Source: an uncultured Flavobacteriaceae bacterium
GTDB lineage: Bacteria; Bacteroidota; Bacteroidia; Flavobacteriales; Flavobacteriaceae
Assembly: GCA_938020445.1 (NCBI GenBank)
Contig: CALIIC010000036.1
Span: 17,579-81,578 of the forward strand
Direction of reading: 5' to 3'
Length of the DNA stretch: 64,000 bases
Part shown: piece by piece, positions 51,993-61,195 of the stretch
Position numbering within the stretch: position 1 is the stretch's first letter
Layout of the letters: the number at the start of each line of letters is the position of its first letter
Position numbers and translations under genes: made by a program
The notes under the pieces: model-generated
Seen by the model: the letters and a program-made list of their open reading frames with translations, nothing else
Told to the model about the DNA's origin: nothing
Database searches by the model: none

Positions 51993-53012
51993 ATGCAAGA
52001 AACAAGGTCAACTTCCGATAAATTTTTCCTTTTTATTAAGGGGCTCTGCATGGGAGCCGCCAATAAGGTACCCGGTGTTTCTGGAGGTATTGTTGCATTT
52101 GTGGGCGGGTTCTACGAGGAGTTTATTTATTCGCTGCAAAAGATCAACCTCAAGGCCTTCAAGTTGCTATTCAATGGTCGGTTTAAAAGTTTTTTTCGGT
52201 ATGTTAACGGCTCGTTCCTTGTACTGCTGCTCTTTGGAATGTTGGTCAGCTATTTTAGCGTTTCCAAGGTGTTGGACTATTTTCTGGTTCAGAAAGAACT
52301 ATTTGTTTGGGCCGCTTTTTTCGGTATGATACTAGGGTCTATCTATTACATCGGGAAAGATTTTAAGCATTGGAACAAAAGCACGATTCCCGCAGGCCTT
52401 ATTGGTCTAATGGTAGGTATTTCAATCAGTTTTTTAAGTCCGGCCAGAGAAAACGATAACCTCCTATTTATTTTTTTATGTGGCATGATCAGTGTTTCGG
52501 GCATGACCCTTCCGGGACTATCGGGTTCTTTCATTCTAATTCTATTAGGAAACTATGTGCTGCTGCTGGTCGACTCTGTCAATGCACTTTACGACACCTT
52601 TGCAGAACTGATCAACGGCGATGTTAGTTTTATCGAAAACCAGGCCCGCCTAAGTACCCTAAAAATATTGGCAGTTTTCACCGCAGGGTCTGCTACAGGT
52701 TTGGTAACACTCTCCCACCTCCTTACCTATGTTCTAAAGCACTATAAGCATATTACTACGGCAACCATTTTAGGTTTTATTACAGGGTCGTTGGGAGTTG
52801 TTTGGCCATGGAAAAAGACAATTTTCAAAACAGATACTACAGGTCATCCGGTTCTCGATTCAAATGGAAAAGAAATCATTGTCAACTATGAACGCTATTT
52901 CCCCGATTTTGGAATTGGCGAAACTTGGTGGGCCTTATTTTTTGTTTTGATAGGAATTAGTATTTTACTTGCATTGGATTGGTATGGAAAAAATAGAAAG
53001 AAAAGCGCATAG
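51993..53012 (+). CDS. DUF368 membrane protein, PopT-like (second copy)
   Basis: 339 residues, about eight membrane helices, with NKVPGVSGGIVAFVGGFYEEF in the first half and MTLPGLSGSFILILLGNYVL in the second, the inverted-repeat signature of DUF368. It starts 12 bases after the first copy and shares only its overall pattern with it (moderate identity), so it is an older paralogue. The end of this gene overlaps the aroE start by 29 bases. Role inferred as for its neighbour. Confidence 0.9.
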   Translation: MQETRSTSDKFFLFIKGLCMGAANKVPGVSGGIVAFVGGFYEEFIYSLQKINLKAFKLLFNGRFKSFFRYVNGSFLVLLLFGMLVSYFSVSKVLDYFLVQKELFVWAAFFGMILGSIYYIGKDFKHWNKSTIPAGLIGLMVGISISFLSPARENDNLLFIFLCGMISVSGMTLPGLSGSFILILLGNYVLLLVDSVNALYDTFAELINGDVSFIENQARLSTLKILAVFTAGSATGLVTLSHLLTYVLKHYKHITTATILGFITGSLGVVWPWKKTIFKTDTTGHPVLDSNGKEIIVNYERYFPDFGIGETWWALFFVLIGISILLALDWYGKNRKKSA

Positions 53013-53742
53013 GTACGGATTGGTAGGACGACAAATCGGATATTCTTTTTCAAAAGGATATTTTACCGAGAAGTTCAAAGTGATGGGGCTTGATGACCAT
53101 TCCTATGAGAACTTCGATTTGGAAACAATCAAAGAATTTGAAAGTATTGTAAAAAGCAGTGCCGCGATCAAAGGGTTTAACGTTACCATTCCTTACAAAG
53201 AGGCGATACTACCCTATCTCTCCAAAATTGACCCAAAAGCAGAAAAAATTGGGGCTGTAAATACAATCAAAGTAACGAACAATGGCCTTGTAGGCTATAA
53301 TACGGATTCATATGGATTTCAAAACTCGTTGCTCCCTTTTCTTACAAAACACCATTCAAAAGCGCTAATTTTAGGTACAGGAGGCGCCTCCAAAGCGGTG
53401 GCGTTTGCATTGACCGAATTGGGAATAGATACCGTGAAAGTATCGCGAAACCCTCATGGGAATGAATTGGGATATGATGGGTTAACGGAAGAAGTGCTTA
53501 CCAGTCATACCATCTTAGTGAATTGTACTCCTCTGGGCACACATCCCGCGATTACCGAAAAACCGGATATCCCATATACCCATCTCAACGAACAACATTT
53601 ACTATTCGATTTGATCTACAATCCAAAAAAAACTTCCTTTTTGGCCGAAGGAGCATTGCGTGGCGCCGCTACCTGCAACGGTCTCCGAATGTTGGAGCTT
53701 CAGGCCGAAAAAGCCTGGGAAATCTGGAATAGTGAAATCTGA
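52984..53742 (+). CDS. aroE: Shikimate dehydrogenase
   Basis: 252-residue NADP-dependent enzyme of the shikimate pathway, reducing dehydroshikimate. Start ATG at 52984 (MEKIERKAHRYGLVGRQIGY), which gives GLVGRQIGYSFSKGYF as the substrate pocket (Ser). The catalytic Lys-Asp pair is in GFNVTIPYKEAILPYL and VGYNTDSYG; the NADP loop is LGTGGASKAVAFAL, and VNCTPLGTHP follows. The overlap with DUF368 (29 bases) is real unless a later start is used. Confidence 0.93.
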   Translation: MEKIERKAHRYGLVGRQIGYSFSKGYFTEKFKVMGLDDHSYENFDLETIKEFESIVKSSAAIKGFNVTIPYKEAILPYLSKIDPKAEKIGAVNTIKVTNNGLVGYNTDSYGFQNSLLPFLTKHHSKALILGTGGASKAVAFALTELGIDTVKVSRNPHGNELGYDGLTEEVLTSHTILVNCTPLGTHPAITEKPDIPYTHLNEQHLLFDLIYNPKKTSFLAEGALRGAATCNGLRMLELQAEKAWEIWNSEI

Positions 53743-54042
53743 AATTGATGTGTCCGTAATTTTAAAGTAAAAATCGAATAATACACGCGGCTACTTTAGT
53801 ATCAAAATCGCGCCTGGTAGGAACCGTAAAACCATTGAATACAAGCAATCACCAATGCACCTAGGTCCTTTTGTTCCCCCTTTGCGCAGAAAAGACTTTT
53901 ATAATGACTTTGTCATTCACTGGGTTGTCACTATCTTAGAGTAGGTTTTAGGGTGAAAATAAACTAGCTCAGGATAGGCCTCGGAGCAACCCGCCTGACG
54001 GTAATCATATCTAAATCTAGATTATCGAGTAAAAAAAGTAAC
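53743..54042. other. 300-base intergenic region with promoter
   Basis: No gene seen. It carries the promoter at 53909-53939 and a roughly 100-base untranslated leader before the DUF349 gene. No palindrome stronger than a few bases and no known RNA were recognised in it. Confidence 0.6.
53909..53939 (+). promoter_or_regulatory. Promoter for the DUF349 gene
   Basis: TTTG, exactly 19 bases, TATCTTAG (one mismatch to TAnnTTTG). Good spacing and position, about 104 bases upstream of the ATG at 54043. Confidence 0.6.
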
Positions 54043-56403
54043 ATGCCAGAAGAGAACGAAAAGAAAATGGAGGAAGCAATCGCTGAGGATGATGGGCAAG
54101 TAAACCCAGATACTGAAAGGGAAATTTCAGAGAATAGTTCCAAAAACAACACCCTAGTTGAACCCGAAGGAGAGCCAGTGCCCGAGGAGGCCCAGGAAAG
54201 GGAAGTTGTGCCTGAAGAAGATGCTACGCTAACTGAGGTTGAGGTTCCTGCCCTTGAAAAAACTGACACAACAAGTACGCCTGTTAAAGACGATGCTACG
54301 GTTTCTAAGGAAGCAATCTCCGAAGATATAGGGTCTGTAAATTCAGATAGTAGCACGGAAATAAAGGAAGAGCTTCCTACGGAAGAGGTTTCCACTTCAG
54401 CATTGGATGCCGGCCCTGCAGAAACCCCTGCAACGGAAGAACCCTCGAATGATAAAAAAACAGCAGATGAGTTGTCCTCTGATGAATCAAATCCTGGTGT
54501 AATTGTAGAAGTACCCAAAGAGAAAAAAGAAAAACCGGCGGCAGAGGAAGAAAAGGTCTTGGCCGAAATTGAGGAAGAAAACGCCGAGGATGCCGAGGAT
54601 AATGACAATCAGCATAGGCATCACATTCCCATACTTGACTACCACGCCATGTCTATGGAAAATTTGGTAGGCGAATTACAACGATTGGTCCGTAATGAAA
54701 AGGTGCAGGCAATTAAAAAGCATGTAGATGGGATCAAACACGAATTCGATTTAAAGTTCCAAGAATTCCTAGATGGTAAAAAGGAAGAGTTCATTGCAAG
54801 CGGTGGAAATGAAATCGATTTCAAATACAATTCCGTCACCAAAAGACAATTCAACGAAGTATTTTCCGACTATCGGGAAAAACGAAACCAATATTATAAA
54901 AACCTTGAGAATAGCCTAAAAGACAATTTAGCGAAACGCCTGGAAATTATTGAAGAGCTAAAGGGTTTAATGAACGTCGAAGAAGACATCAATACCACCT
55001 ATAACAACTTTAAAAGTATTCAGGAACGTTGGCGCAATGCCGGGCCCATACCGCGTGCAAACTATAATGACGTATGGCGCACCTACCATCACCACATCGA
55101 AATTTTCTACGACTTCCTGCACCTTAATAGAGAGCTGCGAGATCTTGATTTCAAACGAAACCTTGAGGAAAAAACAAAACTGGTTGAGCGTGCCGAAGCC
55201 TTGGCTACTGAAAAAGATTTGGGAAAGGCCTTTAGAGAATTACAGATTTTACACAAAGTCTGGAAAGAGGATATTGGCCCCGTTGATAGAGAACATAGAG
55301 ACGCGGTTTGGGATCGTTTTAGCAATGCAACGAAGGTACTGCACCAACGAAGGCAAGAACATCAAAAACAACTCGAGGTAGGCTATGAAGAAAATCTGCT
55401 TCGTAAAAATGAAATCATCGCTCAAATAACGTCGGTTGCAGCAAACGTTTCAAACAATCACAAGGCGCTGCAACAACAGATGAAAGAAATCGCGGCCCTA
55501 CGCGATACCTTTTTTAAGGCCGGAAAAGTGCCACAACATGCCAATGAAGCTACCTGGGCATCTTTTAAAGAGGCGGTTCGAAGTTTTAACCACCACAAGA
55601 ACGCCTTTTATAAAAGCTTGAAAAAGGAGCAACAACTAAACTTGGATAAAAAACGTGCATTGCTAGAAATAGCCGTTGCTACAAAAGAGAGCGAGGACTG
55701 GGATACTGCGACCAATGAAATGAAACGGATTCAGAACGAATGGAAAAAAATAGGGCATGTACCCCGTAAATACTCCGATAGTATCTGGAAAGATTTCAAG
55801 AGCGCCTGCAACCATTACTTCGACCGTTTACATGCACGCAAGAACAGTGCCCACAAACAGGAAGAAGCGAATTTAGAGAAAAAGAACGCGAGTCTCGAAA
55901 AACTAAGGGCTTTAGAGCTAAGCGGTGATAAAGACAAAGATATTGCCAGTTTAAAAGTTTTTATAGCAGAATGGAAGACCCATGGCCGAGTCCCGTTCAA
56001 ACAAAAAAATATTGACCAAAAATTCAACAAAGTGTTGGATGCGCTCTTTCGAAAAATTGGTATCGACAAGCAGGAGTCTGAATTACTCCAATACGGGAAT
56101 AAGATACAGCAGCTTGCAAAATCGGAAGACCAAGGCAGAGCTATCGGCAACGAACGCCAATTTATTCGTAAAAAGATAAATGAAAGCAAAGGCGAGATAC
56201 GTCAATTAGAAAACAATCTACAGTTCTTTTCCAATGCCTCGGAAGACAACCCGTTGGTGAAAGAGGTTATCAAGAATATCGACCGTCACAAGGCATCTTT
56301 GGAAACATGGCAAGGGAAGCTTAAAAAGTTGAACATCATGGAAAATCAACTCAACAAAGCAGAGGAAGATGAGCATGAAATCGAAGCCAATCCCGAGGAG
56401 TAG
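54043..56403 (+). CDS. Large DUF349 repeat protein with acidic N-terminus
   Basis: 786-residue protein. Residues 1-190 are acidic and of low complexity (Glu, Asp, Ser, Pro, Thr-rich), predicted disordered. From about 205 to the end, helical DUF349 repeats alternate with W/F-containing segments: SIQERWRNAGPIPRANYNDV, ELQILHKVWKEDIGPVDREH, AALRDTFFKAGKVPQHANEA, MKRIQNEWKKIGHVPRKYSD and FIAEWKTHGRVPFKQKNID, at least five copies. The last 150 residues are coiled-coil-like. DUF349 proteins are cytoplasmic and common in Bacteroidota and actinobacteria; no molecular function is agreed. No signal peptide is seen. It has its own promoter and long leader. Confidence 0.88.
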   Translation: MPEENEKKMEEAIAEDDGQVNPDTEREISENSSKNNTLVEPEGEPVPEEAQEREVVPEEDATLTEVEVPALEKTDTTSTPVKDDATVSKEAISEDIGSVNSDSSTEIKEELPTEEVSTSALDAGPAETPATEEPSNDKKTADELSSDESNPGVIVEVPKEKKEKPAAEEEKVLAEIEEENAEDAEDNDNQHRHHIPILDYHAMSMENLVGELQRLVRNEKVQAIKKHVDGIKHEFDLKFQEFLDGKKEEFIASGGNEIDFKYNSVTKRQFNEVFSDYREKRNQYYKNLENSLKDNLAKRLEIIEELKGLMNVEEDINTTYNNFKSIQERWRNAGPIPRANYNDVWRTYHHHIEIFYDFLHLNRELRDLDFKRNLEEKTKLVERAEALATEKDLGKAFRELQILHKVWKEDIGPVDREHRDAVWDRFSNATKVLHQRRQEHQKQLEVGYEENLLRKNEIIAQITSVAANVSNNHKALQQQMKEIAALRDTFFKAGKVPQHANEATWASFKEAVRSFNHHKNAFYKSLKKEQQLNLDKKRALLEIAVATKESEDWDTATNEMKRIQNEWKKIGHVPRKYSDSIWKDFKSACNHYFDRLHARKNSAHKQEEANLEKKNASLEKLRALELSGDKDKDIASLKVFIAEWKTHGRVPFKQKNIDQKFNKVLDALFRKIGIDKQESELLQYGNKIQQLAKSEDQGRAIGNERQFIRKKINESKGEIRQLENNLQFFSNASEDNPLVKEVIKNIDRHKASLETWQGKLKKLNIMENQLNKAEEDEHEIEANPEE

Positions 56404-56480
56404 TATCTATTAATTTTTAAGTTAGTGGTTGGCAAGAGGATATTTTTTGTGGCTTTAAGTGTATTGGGTTTCAAAAAGCA

Positions 56481-56825
56481 ATGAAAGTAACAAAGGAAAA
56501 TAGTGAACACTATCATTGGGGAGACAATTGCAGTGGCTGGCATCTTGTCAAATCAAAAAATCTCAGCATTATTGAAGAATACATGCCGGGCAATACACAA
56601 GAACAAAAGCACTATCATAAAAAGGCAGAACAATTCTTCCAAATTTTAAAAGGAACGGCCACCTTCGAAATTGAAGATGATTCAATTGAGATCAAAGAAG
56701 GGACAGGCATTCATATTCTCCCGAATACCAACCATAGAATACGCAATGACCAATCGCACCCGTTGGAATTTTTAGTGATCTCCGCCCCTACCACTCATGA
56801 GGATAGGTTTAATTCCTTAAAATAA
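56481..56825 (+). CDS. Cupin-domain protein
   Basis: 114 residues, one cupin domain. The metal-binding pattern is visible in KHYHKKAEQFFQILKGTATF (HxH...E) and in GIHILPNTNHRI (His of the second motif). It has the shape of small mannose-6-phosphate isomerase-like or oxalate-type cupins, but no substrate can be named. It is transcribed with the plus-strand neighbours; the next gene starts 105 bases downstream. Confidence 0.85.
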   Translation: MKVTKENSEHYHWGDNCSGWHLVKSKNLSIIEEYMPGNTQEQKHYHKKAEQFFQILKGTATFEIEDDSIEIKEGTGIHILPNTNHRIRNDQSHPLEFLVISAPTTHEDRFNSLK

Positions 56826-56930
56826 AATGAAGCTTTGCATTCAACTAATTAGCAATCGTTTGAGAGAAGTAGTCAGATTGGGTTTCATCATTATAAATAC
56901 GTTTTAGTTGCTAGAATCAAAGATTGGAAA

Positions 56931-57308
56931 ATGAACTTAGAAAACAATAAGAGAAATGCCATTGCCTTCTATAAAATGGCGTATGAAGGAAATCCACAAC
57001 AGGCAATTGCGGACTTTGTTGGCCAAGAGTACATTCAACACAATCCTGATGTGGGGGATGGAACCCAAGGTTTTATTGATTATTTTGAACAAATGCAACA
57101 GGAATATCCCGAAAAATCAATTGAGTTCGTACGTTGTATCGCCGAAGGTAATCTAGTTGCTTTGCATACCCACCAAATATGGCCCGGGAATGATCAATAC
57201 GTAACGATGGACTTTTTCAGGTTCGATAAAAACGGAAAAATTTGCGAGCATTGGGATGCCATACAACAGATTCCCAAAACCGCTGCCAATCCCAACACCA
57301 TGTATTGA
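56931..57308 (+). CDS. SnoaL-like (NTF2-fold) protein
   Basis: 125 residues, matching the SnoaL-like polyketide-cyclase/NTF2 fold. AIAFYKMAYEGNPQQAIADF, EYIQHNPDVGDG, FRFDKNGKICEHWDAIQ and the catalytic-type EHWD/HNPDV pattern are usual in this family, which includes enzymes and unknown cone-shaped proteins. A possible -7 box TACGTTTT lies at 56898-56905. The role is unknown. Confidence 0.82.
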   Translation: MNLENNKRNAIAFYKMAYEGNPQQAIADFVGQEYIQHNPDVGDGTQGFIDYFEQMQQEYPEKSIEFVRCIAEGNLVALHTHQIWPGNDQYVTMDFFRFDKNGKICEHWDAIQQIPKTAANPNTMY

Positions 57309-57553
57309 CCTATATTAGTTGTCTACAGAGACAGGCAACGCGAAATGAACGGTATTCGTAATTCCGCATTCAAGTAGCGGTACTTTTTCTATTATTGGTT
57401 TTTAAAATAGGTCGTTCCACTGTTTTGGAAAGCAGCGCACCAGATTTTGTGAAAACCATTTTTTAGTTTTTGCCAAACTTTTTTGAAAGGATTATATGCC
57501 GAAACCAATACATAGCAACTACAAAGAAATGGTGCCAATCATTACAAACTAAA

Positions 57554-58024
57554 ATGAAGATTGAAAAAGCCCTACCGACCGACGCCAAAACACTCACAGA
57601 GTTGACCATGCGCTCAAAAGCGCATTGGGGATACCCTCCCGAGCAAATTCTTGCTTGGAAAGAAGAATTGACTATTACACCAACGTACATTTCCCAAAAC
57701 AAGGTGTTTAAACTAAGCAAAGCTTCCGAAATCATCGGTTTTTACACCTACAAACCAATAACCCGCCGTATTCTTAAACTAAACTTCCTTTTCGTAGAAC
57801 CCGCCTATATTGGTCAAGGTCATGGAAGCGTGTTGTTATCCGATTTTATGTCCCGTATAGAGCCAAGCAATTATCAAAAAGTAATTCTTGATGCAGACCC
57901 AAATGCCGAAGCATTCTACAAGAAACACGGTTTTAAGGTGGTTGGAAAGCTCCCTAGTTCAATCAAAGACCGGTTTTTGCCTATCATGGAAAAAGAAATC
58001 CGGCGAAATACACCTAAATTGTAA
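57554..58024 (+). CDS. GNAT-family N-acetyltransferase
   Basis: 156 residues from the ATG at 57554; the frame from 57470 would add a leader that does not fit the fold. The GNAT acetyl-CoA motif A is YIGQGHGSVLLSDFM (Q/RxxGxG/A), with FLFVEPAYIGQGH before it and DPNAEAFYKKHGFKVVG after it (motif B). It opens MKIEKALPTDAKTLTEL, a usual GNAT start. The acyl acceptor is unknown. Confidence 0.9.
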   Translation: MKIEKALPTDAKTLTELTMRSKAHWGYPPEQILAWKEELTITPTYISQNKVFKLSKASEIIGFYTYKPITRRILKLNFLFVEPAYIGQGHGSVLLSDFMSRIEPSNYQKVILDADPNAEAFYKKHGFKVVGKLPSSIKDRFLPIMEKEIRRNTPKL

Positions 58025-58065
58025 CATTCGTAAAACAAAACCATCTTTACTCCCAAAGTAGGAAA

Positions 58066-59325
58066 ATGAAAAATACCCTTTACATACTTTGTTTCTTATC
58101 TATCGTGTCGTTGTTCGGACAATCAAAAGTTGATTATTTGAAACAGCATCGCTACGACTTACACCAGACCAATTTCCATTTTCCGCAAAAGAGTATGAAG
58201 CTAGTCGGTTTTGGTGCGTACCATGGGAGTGCAAAAACAGAGGATACAGAATTGTTGCTTCTAAGATCCCTTTTAAAAAACAAAAGTGTTCAATATTACC
58301 TGCCAGAAACAGATTTTAGTATTGGCCATTTTTTCAACGAGTACCTGCAAACGGGCGATACACTGCTATTAAAAGATTTGGTCACCCATTATGGAACAAG
58401 GGTTCCCCAAGACAGAAGTATCGAAACCTATTCAAAATGGATCGCCCTTAAAAATTTGAACGATTCCCTCCCTCAAAAGGATAGATTACAGGTCGTAGGC
58501 ATTGACTTATTGGTGAGTTACAAGTATGTCTCCAAACACTTACTACAACTGCTTAGCCCCAAGGATGCCCCTACCAAAGCGCTGAGCGATTTACAGCGGA
58601 TGATTGCCGTGGATACGACCGATTATTCCATTCAATATGATAGCTACGCCAAAAACATCCTCAAAAAACTGCTAAAGGACCTACGGCAACACCAAGCGCA
58701 TTACAAGATTTCCCTGGCAAGAAAAAAAGAGTTTGATCATTTGGTCAAGAACATTCGGGTAACCTTTGAAGACTTCAACCGTGCCAGGGAACCCACAATT
58801 TATGAGAACTACCTCACACTTTCAAAGTGGTATAATTTCAAGGACAAACCGCAGTTTCTGCGAATGGGGTTTGCCCATTTGGCAAAATCAAGGGAAGGAA
58901 CCGATGGATATCCCTATTTTTTTACACGTTTGATCGAAAACAAGATATATACCGAAGAAGAGGTCATTTCCGTCATAGGCTATCTAACGAACAGCAGGGT
59001 CGTATGGGATGAAAAGTACGATGCCCAAGGCAATTATAGCGGTTTTACCACAGAAGGAGGTTTTGGAATCGGAGATTATGATAAAGAGTATTTTAGAGGT
59101 ATACAGCACCTTAAAGACACCAAATTATCCGATCAAACCCTCTACAGGCTCAATACCTTGAAATCGCCCTATAGAAAAGCCGAGCCCGACTTGATAGAGA
59201 TTGTAATGGAGGATGAAGCTTCCAATGGCGCAGCGGTAAAGGGAATGGCTACCACCCATTTCATAGATTATGCAGTGCTCATTTCAGATTCTAAGGCAAG
59301 TACACCAATCTTTGAAATAAAGTAA
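58066..59325 (+). CDS. Secreted protein, erythromycin-esterase/ChaN-like pattern
   Basis: 419 residues with a signal peptide (ILCFLSIVSLFGQ). I do not recognise a firm family. The pattern MKLVGFGAYHGSAKTEDTEL, then VQYYLPETDFSIGHFFNEYL and LQVVGIDLLVSYKYV, looks like the erythromycin-esterase/EreA-like fold (a His after a Gly-rich strand, then a Glu on the next strand), with helical sequence between. It is encoded upstream of the molybdate uptake genes on the same strand but 22 bases apart. The function is unknown. Confidence 0.6.
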   Translation: MKNTLYILCFLSIVSLFGQSKVDYLKQHRYDLHQTNFHFPQKSMKLVGFGAYHGSAKTEDTELLLLRSLLKNKSVQYYLPETDFSIGHFFNEYLQTGDTLLLKDLVTHYGTRVPQDRSIETYSKWIALKNLNDSLPQKDRLQVVGIDLLVSYKYVSKHLLQLLSPKDAPTKALSDLQRMIAVDTTDYSIQYDSYAKNILKKLLKDLRQHQAHYKISLARKKEFDHLVKNIRVTFEDFNRAREPTIYENYLTLSKWYNFKDKPQFLRMGFAHLAKSREGTDGYPYFFTRLIENKIYTEEEVISVIGYLTNSRVVWDEKYDAQGNYSGFTTEGGFGIGDYDKEYFRGIQHLKDTKLSDQTLYRLNTLKSPYRKAEPDLIEIVMEDEASNGAAVKGMATTHFIDYAVLISDSKASTPIFEIK

Positions 59326-59347
59326 TATTTAAAAACAGGCAATTTAA

Positions 59348-60130
59348 ATGAAGGTTAAATTGGTCAAAACACATAAAATATTAAGAGGTCTTGTCTTTTT
59401 TCTTCTCTTGTGCAGCAGTTGCAACGAACCGAAGGACAGAGAGACCATTACCATAGCTGCCGCTGCCAACATGCAATTTGTCTTGGAAGAATTAACACAA
59501 AAATTCACTGAAGATACCGGAATACCTTGCCATCTTGTTATCGGCTCCTCAGGCAAACTGACCGCCCAAATTGTAGAGGGTGCGCCCTATGACATCTTTG
59601 TATCGGCGAATATGAAGTACCCCAAAGAAATTGCAGCGAATGGTCTTGCCTTAACGGTGCCGGAAGTATACGCCTATGGAAGAATGGTTTTATGGACCTT
59701 GGATTCGAGCATTCGGCCAGATATCGAACAACTGGAAGATGATGCTGTGACACATATAGCCATCGCAAACCCACGAACGGCACCTTACGGACGGGCGGCA
59801 ACTGAAATATTAGAGCAGTACAACTTGTATGATTCATTGAAACCTAAATTGGTCTACGGCGAAAGTATCTCACAAACCAACCAATTCATTTCATCTGGAG
59901 CGGCCGAAATCGGTTTTACCGCCATGTCCGTCGTACTTTCGTCAGAAATGAAAGGCAAGGGTCAATGGACCCAAATTGATACAAAATTATATTCCCCTAT
60001 CGCCCAAGGCATTGTTGTACTTAAAGGCCCAAAAACAAATAAGGAGCATGCAAAAGCCTTCCATACCTTTATTTTTTCCAAAGAGGCCCAAAAAATACTT
60101 TCAAATTTCGGATATTCGATAGATGAATAG
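59348..60130 (+). CDS. modA: Molybdate-binding lipoprotein ModA
   Basis: 260-residue periplasmic molybdate receptor attached by a lipoprotein signal (LRGLVFFLLLCSSC, Cys at 26). The ModA fold is seen in ITIAAAANMQFVLEELTQKF (the oxyanion-binding Ser/Asn region), VIGSSGKLTAQIVEGAPYDI, FVSANMKYPKEIAANG and AIANPRTAPYGRAATEIL. It overlaps the Mop-like gene by eight bases, and modB and modC follow in order. Confidence 0.93.
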   Translation: MKVKLVKTHKILRGLVFFLLLCSSCNEPKDRETITIAAAANMQFVLEELTQKFTEDTGIPCHLVIGSSGKLTAQIVEGAPYDIFVSANMKYPKEIAANGLALTVPEVYAYGRMVLWTLDSSIRPDIEQLEDDAVTHIAIANPRTAPYGRAATEILEQYNLYDSLKPKLVYGESISQTNQFISSGAAEIGFTAMSVVLSSEMKGKGQWTQIDTKLYSPIAQGIVVLKGPKTNKEHAKAFHTFIFSKEAQKILSNFGYSIDE

Positions 60131-60527
60131 ACTTCAGGGCGATATTGTACAAATTGAGACCAACGGTCACCTCTCAATTGTTTCTGTCCTAGTTTCGGAA
60201 GCGGTCTTGTTAAAAGCCATCGTGGTCGAAACACCAACTACGGCGCCTTATTTAAAAGAAGGAAATACGATTGCCGTTTTATTCAAGGAGACAGAAGTAA
60301 TTGTCGGCATCGGCCCGGTAGATGGTATGAGCCTACAGAATAAAATACCTTGTATCATTTCACAAATTGAAAAAGGAGCTTTGCTTAGTAAACTAGCCCT
60401 CAAAACCGGACAAGCAGCTATAACGGCCATTATTAGCTCCAAAGCCGTGACCCAATTGAATTTAACTGCGAATTCTAAGGTGAGTGCCATGATTAAGTTA
60501 AACGAGATGATGTTAGCCGAGCTATGA
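60123..60527 (+). CDS. Stand-alone Mop/TOBE molybdate-binding protein
   Basis: 134-residue protein consisting of two Mop (TOBE) domains: first about 1-65 (QGDIVQIETNGHLSIVSVLV, NTIAVLFKETEVIVG), second about 68-134 (LQNKIPCIISQIEKGALLSK, GQAAITAIISSKAVTQLNLT). The di-Mop design matches the C-terminal half of ModE or of molbindin-type proteins. It sits between modA and modB, overlapping modA by eight bases and modB by four bases. The role could be molybdate storage, sensing or buffering; no DNA-binding domain is present. Confidence 0.88.
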   Translation: MNRLQGDIVQIETNGHLSIVSVLVSEAVLLKAIVVETPTTAPYLKEGNTIAVLFKETEVIVGIGPVDGMSLQNKIPCIISQIEKGALLSKLALKTGQAAITAIISSKAVTQLNLTANSKVSAMIKLNEMMLAEL

Positions 60528-61195
60528 ATTGGGAACCGCTACTTTTAACGTTAAAACTTGCTGGGGTTACTACCCTGCTACTTTTAGTGCTCTCTATTCC
60601 CTTGGCATCCTGGTTGGCTACTACCAAATCGCGTTTTAAACCAGTGATGGAAACACTCGTAAGTATGCCCTTGGTGCTCCCACCAACAGTATTAGGCTTC
60701 TATTTTTTAATTGTTTTTAGTCCAAACAATGCCTTTGGAAATTGGTTAGATGAATGGTTGGGCCTTAAATTGATTTTTTCTTTTTCAGGCTTGGTTGTCG
60801 CGTCGATCATCTACAGTCTTCCTTTTATGGTGCATCCTATTCAAGCCGGGTTGTCCAGTATTTCACCATCCTTAAAGGAAGCCGCTTATGTAATGGGCAA
60901 GTCAAAACTAACTACCTTGATAAAAGTATTACTACCAACCATCAAACCCTCACTCTTAACAGGAATCGTATTGGCATTCGCTCATACGGTAGGTGAGTTC
61001 GGAGTGGTGCTGATGATCGGGGGAAATATTCCTGGAAAAACGAAAGTTGCTTCCATTGCAATTTATGACGAAGTAGAAGCGCTAAACTACGCTGGGGCAA
61101 ATTTTTATTCAACCGTACTCTTTGTAATTACATTTTGTATCCTCCTAGCCGTTTACCTGATCAATGGAGGCTATCTAAAACGTTTTTGGAAATGA
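60524..61195 (+). CDS. modB: Molybdate ABC permease ModB
   Basis: 223-residue membrane permease with about five helices. The ABC-coupling EAA-type loop reads EAAYVMGKSKLTTLIKVLLP. LPLVLPPTVLGFYFLIVF in the N-half and GEFGVVLMIGGNIPGKT are typical of ModB/CysT permeases. It overlaps the Mop gene by four bases and modC by four bases (the ATGA overlap at 61192-61195), so translation is coupled. Confidence 0.94.
   Translation: MNWEPLLLTLKLAGVTTLLLLVLSIPLASWLATTKSRFKPVMETLVSMPLVLPPTVLGFYFLIVFSPNNAFGNWLDEWLGLKLIFSFSGLVVASIIYSLPFMVHPIQAGLSSISPSLKEAAYVMGKSKLTTLIKVLLPTIKPSLLTGIVLAFAHTVGEFGVVLMIGGNIPGKTKVASIAIYDEVEALNYAGANFYSTVLFVITFCILLAVYLINGGYLKRFWK

Noticed and set aside
53964..54608. Long Ser-rich minus-strand reading frame (214 residues)
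   Set aside because: It lies antisense to the acidic, low-complexity N-terminus of the DUF349 protein. Ser-rich translation is a by-product of that composition, and it has no start context or family match.
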